Assembly: GCA_012962735.1 (NCBI GenBank)
Contig: DTXA01000046.1
Span: 1 to 12,488 of the forward strand
Length of the DNA: 12,488 nt
Source: Candidatus Latescibacterota bacterium
GTDB lineage: Bacteria > Latescibacterota > 4484-107 > B68-G9
Direction of reading: 5' to 3'
In this document: positions 7,201-12,488 of the stretch, in pieces
Layout: every line of letters starts with the position of its first letter
How positions within the stretch are numbered: position 1 is the first letter of the stretch
Position numbers and translations under genes: made by a program
The notes under the pieces: generated by a model
Seen by the model: only the letters and a program-made list of their open reading frames with translations
The model's database searches: none
What the model was told of the DNA's origin: nothing

Positions 7201-10200
7201 TGCGGAAGGAGACGTCGGAGAGGATGCTCGGGGCCTTCGGTGTGCCCAAGGAGCTCCAGGGGGTTGTGCTCGAGGACCTGAGGGAGATTCTTAGGATGCG
7301 GCTGGACTGTACCTCTGAGCTCGATTGGGAGCTCCAGGCAGCTTCCTTCCTCTCGGAGAGGTACCCCGAGTACTTTAGGGTCCTCGGGAGAGCAGGGTAC
7401 GTAGTGCGCCTGCCACAGCTTGCCGACGCTCTCTATAAGGCCGGGGTGCTCTTCCCGCAGGACGAGGAGCGGGGGAGGGGGAAGTTCGAGCTTGCGTACT
7501 GGGCCGACAAGAAGGCCCAGGGCCTCGAGGAGGTCAACAGGATAGGGCCCTTCAGGAAAGTGCTGCTTATAAGGGAGCTCTTGGAGGAAGCCCGGAGGAG
7601 GAATCCCCAGGTCGCTCCCGACCACAAGCTCATAGGGGTCATGGGCGCAGCGTATAAGGAAGGCTCCCGCAAGGACGGCAGGGAGATAAGGATCACCGAC
7701 GTCAGGTTCAGCGCAGGGGCCAGAAAGCTGGAGATATACGCAGGCACTTACGAACACCACCTGCTGAAGGACATAGATCCTGAAGGAAAGAAACTTATAA
7801 GGAGGCTTTTTAAGGACTTCCGTTCTCCTGCCGACATAAGGATCGTGGGAACATGTGCTGGCTCGGATCTCCTTAACCACGTGCCGGGCTCGGGGCTGGA
7901 GGAGGAGAAGGAGCGGGTCCACAGGAGGCTTTTGGAGGCAGGGCTTACGGAAGACCAGATAGATGCGAATTGCCATGTGTTCGGCGGGGACCTGGAGCGG
8001 TGGGCCGGGGTGAGGGAGCTCCCCCTCGAGGAGAGGGAAAGGCTTTTGGCCGATATTGGGCCCCGAATACACCTTCTGGTTGTGGACCGCAGGGGGCCGT
8101 TCAGAAGGTACGAGGAAGCCCTTCAGGGCGCGGACTTCGTGGACCTTTCCATCCCCGACCCGGAACTACTGGACCTCATAGACGACCTGCCCAAGATGCT
8201 GTATATAATGCGCCAGGGCAGGCCGGACAGCGCCCTGGCCTTAGCGGATGGCACCAGCGGTGCCAGGAGGTACACATTCTCGTTCCGCTATCCCTCGATT
8301 AAGCGCAAAGTGAAGGAATTATTTGCACTTGAAGAGAAAGCGGTGTATCGGGCCCTTGGCGTGGGTAGGGAGACCATAGAGAAGTGGCGCAGGGAGGCTA
8401 TCTCCGAGCGGGACAAGGCCATGGCCCTATACAAAGCCTTAGTGGAAGAGAGGAGGGAAGAAGCCCGGAGGCTGTATCAGGAGATAGTCCGAGAGGTCGT
8501 AGCAGCCGACAAGGCTGGCGAGGCAGCCCGGGAGGAGCAGGCGGCCAGGAGGCTTGGTGTGTGGCGCAGGGACTACAGGTACCGCTCTGAGGCCCTCTCT
8601 CGGGTTGCCAGAGGAATGCCTCTGAGCCGGATGGACTTCGGCACCTGGCTGCTTTTGGGTGGGATGTACGGCCTCTCGGGCAGAGCATCTGAGGAGGAGA
8701 TGAGGGGATACCGCCTGTGCTTCGAGGAGGCGATAAAGGCCCTGCCGCTCGAGGATGGACCCAAGGGGTTCTCCCCTAAGGAAGTGGACGAGATCATACG
8801 CTTCTGGGTCCGACCCCGGTATACACCTCCACCTGAGGGGATATATCGGGAGGTGGAGACCGGGATCATGGGGTCTTTGAAGGCTGTGGAGGAACAGGTA
8901 TCGAGGCTCGCCAAGCGGGAGGCCAGGAGGCGCCAGGCTAGGAGGGCTATGGCCCTGAGGGCCCGCAGGGATGCTTTCGTTGATGCATGGGGGAAGGCCA
9001 AGGGGGCCTTCCCGGAGGCGTACGGCCGGGCTAAGGCCCTGCTTGGGGACGGAAGGGCCACCCCCTCTCCGGAGGCCTCGGGAAGGTTCCTGGCCTGGAC
9101 CAGGAGGGCCTTCCTGGAGCTTGCCTCCTCCCTGGGTCCTGTAGGGGAAAAGATTGGGGAGCTGGCCTCTTCCCTGTTCGATGGGGGAGAGCTTTCGATA
9201 GAGGGATACCGGGATTTAGAGGCTCTCACGGCCAAATCCGCCGAAGTGGTCCGAAAGGACAGTTCCCGGCTGGAGCAGGTAGCTCAGGCCTTAGAGCTTT
9301 TGGACATAGCGTACCTCCTGGACCGCACGTACGACCTTAGCCCGGACGAGATGATGGTCGAGATAGCCAAGTTCTTCGACCTGACGGTGAACAGCCACTT
9401 CTTCGACTATCCTCCGTACCACTACCACCGGGAGCGGGGGGTGGGGTTCGAGGACCTATCCCGGAGGGAGCGGTTCCAGCTCGCTGAGCGGAGGCACAGA
9501 TGGCTTTACACCTACATACACCACTTGATGTCCACGGCCACAGAGCTCTCGGTGCGGCCCTCGGAGTACTTAGATGCCTGGCTGGGGGACATGGACCGCG
9601 GGGTGGTGCCCCTGGGCGTCCGCGGGGAGGCCGAGAGGTTCTGGTTCGGGTACGCCAGGCTCAGAGACGTGGCGGTGTTGCGCTACGAGGGCTTCCCCCT
9701 GCCCGAGGTGCTTCGGGGGGTGGGCCCGGATGACCTGAAGGCCCGAGAGCGGGCGAACGTGGCCATAGTCTATCCCCACGGCAACACCACAGTCCCGGTG
9801 GCCTTAGAGCAGGGGCCGAAGCTCGCCGGTGAGGGGATAAACTTGCTCCTCTGCGCCTTCCCGGAGGTAAGGGAACGGGACGGCTGGAAGGTCCTGATGC
9901 TGCACGATGGGTTCGGGAGGATATCGGCGGAGGACTACGAGCGCATCACCGGCAAAAGGCCCGAGGGTGAGGGTGTCTGGGTCCTTATGGAGTTCAGGGA
10001 GCCCATAGTGGCGCACGGTGTATTCTTCCACTTCACCCATCCCCTGAGGCCTTATATAGAAGAGGTCCAAGCCCCCCTCATCCAGCCCTTCCTCTGGGAG
10101 GCGGCCACGTACCTCAAGTGCGCCCTTCCCAATATGCTCAGGGGCAGCGGAGTGCGCACGGCTGAGCAGGTGAACTTCTACCACGGGGACCTTATGGCCG

Positions 10201-11270
10201 TCCCGGAGGAGGAAGCCAAGGCCCGGATAGAAAAAAAGCTTTTAGACTTCTCGGAGCGATATCCTACCATAATCGTCAAACCCGAGAAGGAATCGGGGGG
10301 GAGAAAGGCGAAGATCCTGCCAGTGCGGAGTGACGGGGAGGTCCTCTGGGACAACCTCCGGGAGCTGAGGGACTTGATATACGACATCTGCAAGGCCGAC
10401 AACGCCATCGTCCAGGAGGTGTTGGAGTCCAGGGTGAGGCAGCTTTACACTCAGGAGTTTCTCGAGGACCTGGTCGACAGGTTCGCCAGGATCGGGGTAC
10501 CTGTTCTGCTGGATCGTGAGCCTAAGACCCCACTGTTCTCGTACTTCAGACAGGTGCTGGTATGGAACGGGGAAAATTACGAGATCTCCCACCATATCAC
10601 AGTCGTAAGCACGAGGGGCATAGCCAACGTGGGTCAGGGCGGACTCCTCTACGAGTACACCGACGATATAATCAACCCCAAGTATAGGGAGGACATGAGG
10701 AGGGGCATAACCGAGGCAGCTTACCGCTCCATGGAGGCCCAGAGGCGTTACATAAGGGAGCACTGGCGGGAGATCTTGGAGGAGTACTTGGACGCCTTCC
10801 CAGAGTTCCAGGGAGAGATCAAGATAGAACCCCCGGGGGAGGACCTCACTGGGTTCTCGTATATGGACATCCCGTACGAGATGGGGGACTATATGCCGGT
10901 GTTCTTGGTGGACGAGGAGGACCGTCTGGTGCGGCTTTACAACCCGGACAGGGAGGAGCTGGTGCCCCTGTTCGACGAGGAGGGGCGGTCCACGGGCGTT
11001 AAGGTGTACGACAGGGACGGCAGACTGATCTCTTACGAAGAACCCATACCCATGTTCGATTCCCAGGGGAACCGTATCCGGTTGTACGACGGGAAGGGCA
11101 GGCCCATCCCCACTCTTGTGCTCTATAAGATAGAGCCCAACCCCGGAGCCGGCCTCTGGAGGCCCCACAACGACCAGCTTCCGCCAGAACGTAAGGGCGA
11201 AGGGGTTTACATCGTGTTCAAGTGCCTGGGCGAGAGAGCGAAGGTGTATAAGGGAATAATGGAGAGCTGA
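4227..11270 (+). CDS. Giant multidomain protein (2347 residues) with C-terminal ATP-grasp-like domain
   Basis: An uninterrupted 2347-codon gene, started by ATG 4227 after a strong AAGGAGGT (4213-4220). No signal peptide or membrane segment is seen, so it should be cytoplasmic. I recognise no family for most of it. Residues 1 to about 845 are mainly charged helices. About 846-1357 look globular and mixed alpha/beta, with motifs GGETYGGFCVPKEF (Cys976) and IRIVGTCAGSDLL (Cys1210). About 1358-1600 are long Glu/Arg helices, probably coiled coil. From about 1840 the protein resembles a ligase: a pre-domain with YPHGNTT (1849-1855), then IIVKPEKESGGRKAKI (Lys2018), IVQEVLES (Glu2064), FRQVLVWNG (Arg2108), IANVGQGGLL (Asn2134) and YKIEPNPGAGL (Glu2303, Asn2305). 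This is the order of ATP-, metal- and substrate-binding landmarks in ATP-grasp enzymes, with a large insertion at about 2152-2298 carrying three YD-like repeats. ATP-dependent ligase chemistry is inference; the substrate is unknown. Confidence 0.75.
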   Translation: MGGYRVPFPLTYLSKRRKKGVEEARRGEGALLGRLEVEGRALGPLKGESGEAYELLSKGLELLKGLPVPEKFTVQFVEGHEWMAEGRDGRVLVDVEGAQPGLYAMGLAYIFSQWAGMEDAEALDRALKLYEDFPESVRQAVLEALRSPELDVGGALRRLLEEAPGKPREERERLISWTLARAFIELPYDASGARRAIEATSGDLEALRMALYQVLRDTYDYDLEEVHAERVARWCRENGVRLVGGRFSRAFYIDAMLMASSKALLSAKIKGPVEELRRWAGATKFRIESLGRDVSLEELGGELQEVVNLTLREEVSEAEVEGAIERFKKALREWEGKWISILDREQLHRAAQIASERKDGESPTLQSIARDRAYLRAKVEALMEAVSRVEAAAASAPKRSPAFMAFFQRIFPIDALNIGIVNELLDPFFGEDPEVHRLIRESGSRLYVTPHLKAWLRHCDDWVEALPAYATYQIVPKDGGYEVSAWVQRSILEDMYRRHAEDWALNIEEVMATEHIALAREVLAEAEGIEDRSERGLLKAFMGREKAVAAAAVLVERAYEEHPVEVARIGEERGLGRMDALRKFLRTLPEDHPVQRARNGDDPAILARQEGLDTRAEALLPLVDLPRRDLPCIHVLTTLGPGESEVYVRNWLEEAMALFAVSRAHGLEGEVARRVGEYRTRIISVGERLVKELELESELYRLLPEAGGREEALLRLLASYPEVGEEAVRLALLLDWEGRDPHDTSEPQAVLDHLKARTEIRAKALEEVAEENGVSVDEVERDPSLFAEAEAQALSKARREVLERLGLDGEVRGYLRMRLDPDMARVIARREVIAERGLSEQLHHPKFRYDATGPFKKYHLLYTPSRVDLGPEEVQSVREVPKWVGGIDRDAARSGRALYNLYNTAGPVALDSPRWAEFLKVGENFFSRGGVFYLSLTAGANLDALGIGEFEFFRDQWNRRADRIVLPGGETYGGFCVPKEFSLLYAIVIAAVRKETSERMLGAFGVPKELQGVVLEDLREILRMRLDCTSELDWELQAASFLSERYPEYFRVLGRAGYVVRLPQLADALYKAGVLFPQDEERGRGKFELAYWADKKAQGLEEVNRIGPFRKVLLIRELLEEARRRNPQVAPDHKLIGVMGAAYKEGSRKDGREIRITDVRFSAGARKLEIYAGTYEHHLLKDIDPEGKKLIRRLFKDFRSPADIRIVGTCAGSDLLNHVPGSGLEEEKERVHRRLLEAGLTEDQIDANCHVFGGDLERWAGVRELPLEERERLLADIGPRIHLLVVDRRGPFRRYEEALQGADFVDLSIPDPELLDLIDDLPKMLYIMRQGRPDSALALADGTSGARRYTFSFRYPSIKRKVKELFALEEKAVYRALGVGRETIEKWRREAISERDKAMALYKALVEERREEARRLYQEIVREVVAADKAGEAAREEQAARRLGVWRRDYRYRSEALSRVARGMPLSRMDFGTWLLLGGMYGLSGRASEEEMRGYRLCFEEAIKALPLEDGPKGFSPKEVDEIIRFWVRPRYTPPPEGIYREVETGIMGSLKAVEEQVSRLAKREARRRQARRAMALRARRDAFVDAWGKAKGAFPEAYGRAKALLGDGRATPSPEASGRFLAWTRRAFLELASSLGPVGEKIGELASSLFDGGELSIEGYRDLEALTAKSAEVVRKDSSRLEQVAQALELLDIAYLLDRTYDLSPDEMMVEIAKFFDLTVNSHFFDYPPYHYHRERGVGFEDLSRRERFQLAERRHRWLYTYIHHLMSTATELSVRPSEYLDAWLGDMDRGVVPLGVRGEAERFWFGYARLRDVAVLRYEGFPLPEVLRGVGPDDLKARERANVAIVYPHGNTTVPVALEQGPKLAGEGINLLLCAFPEVRERDGWKVLMLHDGFGRISAEDYERITGKRPEGEGVWVLMEFREPIVAHGVFFHFTHPLRPYIEEVQAPLIQPFLWEAATYLKCALPNMLRGSGVRTAEQVNFYHGDLMAVPEEEAKARIEKKLLDFSERYPTIIVKPEKESGGRKAKILPVRSDGEVLWDNLRELRDLIYDICKADNAIVQEVLESRVRQLYTQEFLEDLVDRFARIGVPVLLDREPKTPLFSYFRQVLVWNGENYEISHHITVVSTRGIANVGQGGLLYEYTDDIINPKYREDMRRGITEAAYRSMEAQRRYIREHWREILEEYLDAFPEFQGEIKIEPPGEDLTGFSYMDIPYEMGDYMPVFLVDEEDRLVRLYNPDREELVPLFDEEGRSTGVKVYDRDGRLISYEEPIPMFDSQGNRIRLYDGKGRPIPTLVLYKIEPNPGAGLWRPHNDQLPPERKGEGVYIVFKCLGERAKVYKGIMES

Positions 11271-11337
11271 ACTTCGGAGCATTCCTCCAGAAAGGCCGTC
11301 TTAGTGAAGTAGGCACATGTTGGACTCTGCAGCGAGA

Positions 11338-11363
11338 GAGGGGGCCAAACTTCGGCCCCTTTC
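11338..11363 (+). terminator. Intrinsic terminator of the TPR-giant gene unit
   Basis: GGGGCC (11341-11346) pairs perfectly with GGCCCC (11354-11359) around a 7-base loop. The stem extends outward by G-T and A-T pairs into the flanking GAGAG and TTTCT. The T-rich tail is short. It lies about 70 bases after the giant gene's stop and separates that unit from leuS. Confidence 0.65.
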
Positions 11364-11382
11364 TCCGTCTTAGGGCTAAGGG

Positions 11383-11411
11383 TTGCGAAGAGAGGAAAAG
11401 TATTGTAAATT
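11383..11411 (+). promoter_or_regulatory. Weak promoter candidate for leuS
   Basis: TTGCGA (11383-11388) and TAAATT (11406-11411) are spaced by 17 bases in a locally AT-rich stretch just after the terminator. Each box matches only four of six consensus bases, so position carries most of the argument. If used, the leuS transcript would have a leader of about 155 bases containing the three hairpins. Confidence 0.3.
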
Positions 11412-11428
11412 AAGGCGACAACAAGTTA

Positions 11429-11499
11429 CCTGTAAAGAAGTACAGGGGCACACATAGTCTTCTCCGTAACGGAGGGGCGTTCCAAGCGCGTCTGGAACG
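11429..11499 (+). promoter_or_regulatory. Three tandem hairpins in the leuS leader
   Basis: Three perfect stems follow one another in 71 bases: CCTGTA/TACAGG (11429-11434 with 11441-11446, 6-base loop), CTCCG/CGGAG (11462-11466 with 11470-11474, loop TAA) and CGTTCCA/TGGAACG (11478-11484 with 11493-11499, 8-base loop). None is followed by a T tract, so they are not simple terminators. They could form a structured leader or small RNA controlling leuS, or arise by chance within a decayed coding sequence. No known riboswitch class was recognised. Confidence 0.4.
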
Positions 11500-11573
11500 A
11501 GGAAGTGGTAGAGGCAATAGACGAAATATCACGGCTGAGCCAATAAATCTGAGTAACTAAGGGGAGGTATAAA

Positions 11574-12488
11574 GTGCAGGAACGCAGGGGATATCCGTTC
11601 TGGGAGATAGAGCCCAAATGGCAGAGGATGTGGGAGGAGAGAGGGACTTACCACACCGATCTCTCGAACGCAGAGCGCAAGCTATACTGTCTCGTGATGT
11701 TCAGCTATCCATCTTCCGACAGGCTCCACATAGGCCACTGGTACAACTACGGTCCTACCGATACCTGGGCGAGGTACCAGCGGATGCGGGGGTACAATGT
11801 ATTTGAACCGGTGGGATTTGATGCCTTCGGGCTTCCGGCTGAGAACTACGCTATAAAAACCGGGGTTCATCCAGCCAAGAGCACGTACGATAACATCCGG
11901 CATATGAGGTGGCAGCTCAGGCGCATCGGAGCGATGTACGATTGGAGGAGGGAGATCGTAACATCCGAGCCCTCTTACTACAAGTGGACCCAGTGGATAT
12001 TCCTACAGCTTTACAGGGCCGGCCTTGCGTACCGTAGGGAAGCCCCTGTGAACTGGTGTCCGAATTGCCGTACGGTGCTCGCCAACGAGCAGGTGATAGA
12101 GGGAAGGTGCGAAAGGTGTGGGACCCAGGTGGCGCGGAGGGACATGGAGCAATGGTTCTTCAAGATAACGGACTATGCAGAGAGGCTCTTAGAGGGCCTG
12201 GAAAGGATAGAGTGGCCTGAGAAGACCAAGATCATGCAGAGGAACTGGATAGGCAAAAGCGAAGGCGCTGAGATAGACTTCTCGGTCGCGGACAGGAGTG
12301 AGAAAATAAGGGTGTTCACCACAAGACCTGACACCCTCTTCGGGGCCACATATGTCGTCTTAGCTCCGGAACATCCCCTCGTGAAGGTCCTGACGGCCCC
12401 CGAGAGGAGGGCAGAGGTCGAAGCCTACGTGCACCAGGCAAGGACGAAATCCGAGATAGAAAGGCTTTCCACCGAGAGGGAGAAGACA
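11574..12488 (+). CDS. leuS: Leucine--tRNA ligase, N-terminal part (cut by window end)
   Basis: The first 305 residues of leucyl-tRNA synthetase, a class I enzyme that charges tRNA-Leu with leucine. The start is GTG 11574, preceded by GGGGAGGT six bases upstream, with an in-frame stop before it; the protein begins MQERRGYPFWEIEPKWQRMW. The class I HIGH signature is present as HIGH in DRLHIGHWYNY, followed by GFDAFGLPAENYAIKTG. A zinc-binding insertion has two Cys pairs (NWCPNCRTVL and GRCERCGTQV). The WIGKSEGAEIDF strand leads into the editing (CP1) domain, whose threonine-rich TTRPDTLFGATY motif removes mischarged amino acids. The rest of the editing domain, the KMSKS loop and the anticodon-binding domain lie beyond 12488. 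The full protein is normally about 800-900 residues. It is separated from the giant gene by a terminator, so it is probably transcribed independently. Confidence 0.95.
   Translation, partial: MQERRGYPFWEIEPKWQRMWEERGTYHTDLSNAERKLYCLVMFSYPSSDRLHIGHWYNYGPTDTWARYQRMRGYNVFEPVGFDAFGLPAENYAIKTGVHPAKSTYDNIRHMRWQLRRIGAMYDWRREIVTSEPSYYKWTQWIFLQLYRAGLAYRREAPVNWCPNCRTVLANEQVIEGRCERCGTQVARRDMEQWFFKITDYAERLLEGLERIEWPEKTKIMQRNWIGKSEGAEIDFSVADRSEKIRVFTTRPDTLFGATYVVLAPEHPLVKVLTAPERRAEVEAYVHQARTKSEIERLSTEREKT

Larger units (their letters stand above)
11383..11546 (+). pseudogene. Possible frameshifted small ORF before leuS
   Basis: The frame ending at TAA 11544-11546 reads AHIVFSVTEGRSKRVWNEE then VVEAIDEISRLSQ, protein-like and with codon use like the neighbours, but it has no start codon before its upstream stop at 11433. 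The adjacent frame from TTG 11383 is open to a TAG at 11455-11457 and ends ...VTCKEVQG before HT. The two frames would join smoothly into one peptide if the GGGG run at 11445-11448 had one more G. This fits a small gene broken by a homopolymer slip, either real or a sequencing error. The same bases also form hairpins, so the reading is uncertain and I assign no family. Confidence 0.3.
11271..11573. other. Intergenic region and leuS leader
   Basis: 303 bases between the giant gene and leuS. From left to right: about 65 bases with nothing recognised, an intrinsic terminator (11338-11363), a weak promoter candidate, three closely spaced hairpins (11429-11499) that overlap a possible broken small ORF ending at 11546, and the leuS ribosome binding site (GGGGAGGT, 11561-11568). 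I looked for the conserved T-box motif expected of an aminoacyl-tRNA synthetase leader and did not see it. Confidence 0.6.

Noticed and set aside
6576..8072. Minus-strand ORF of 498 codons within the giant gene
   Set aside because: Its composition (Pro, Leu, His, Gly-rich, no domain) is what the complement of GC-rich, AGG-rich coding sequence yields; the plus-strand gene is continuous through it.
10242..11282. Minus-strand ORF of 346 codons opposite the ATP-grasp region
   Set aside because: It is antisense to the most motif-rich part of the giant protein, with no ribosome binding site or recognisable family.
11364..11573. T-box riboswitch controlling leuS
   Set aside because: The leader has hairpins, but I found no conserved T-box sequence and no terminator/antiterminator pair near the gene.

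Overview
This is a GC-rich, purine-rich bacterial stretch in which every supported gene lies on the + strand and is tightly packed. Heavy use of AGG for arginine and ATA for isoleucine, with Glu/Arg/Lys-rich proteins, suggests a thermophilic bacterium. The phylum cannot be named from this sequence; an uncultured candidate lineage is possible but is inference. No rRNA, tRNA, CRISPR array or insertion sequence was recognised.

Left part (1-1159): a possible junction at about 150-158 leads into the C-terminal third of the acetyl-CoA carboxylase alpha subunit (accA). It is followed by a 30-codon CxxC mini-ORF, a hot-dog acyl-CoA thioesterase and a Trm112-type zinc-knuckle protein. The intergenic gaps are about 8-10 bases with strong ribosome binding sites, so this is one operon. 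The first 158 bases do not encode the rest of accA and look foreign or chimeric.

Middle (1214-2908): a stand-alone phosphoglucose isomerase of the type usually found as the C-terminal half of transaldolase/PGI fusions. Its arginine codons are CGG/CGC rather than AGG, unlike its neighbours, so it may be a later arrival. A 214-base gap follows, with two small palindromes and a promoter placed so that transcription would start on the A of the next ATG.

Right part (3123-11270): a two-gene unit of an exported TPR protein and a 2347-residue protein that makes up more than half the window. I recognise no family for most of the giant protein. Its last 500 residues carry the ordered landmarks of an ATP-grasp ligase (IIVKP, VQE, R/N/GG block, IEPNP), with a large insertion that includes three YD-like beta repeats. 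This is the best candidate for an undescribed system: an ATP-dependent ligase built into a giant, largely helical scaffold and co-transcribed with an exported TPR partner.

Right edge (11271-12488): a terminator hairpin, then a leader with three consecutive perfect hairpins overlapping a possible broken small ORF, then leuS, cut by the window end after about 305 codons.
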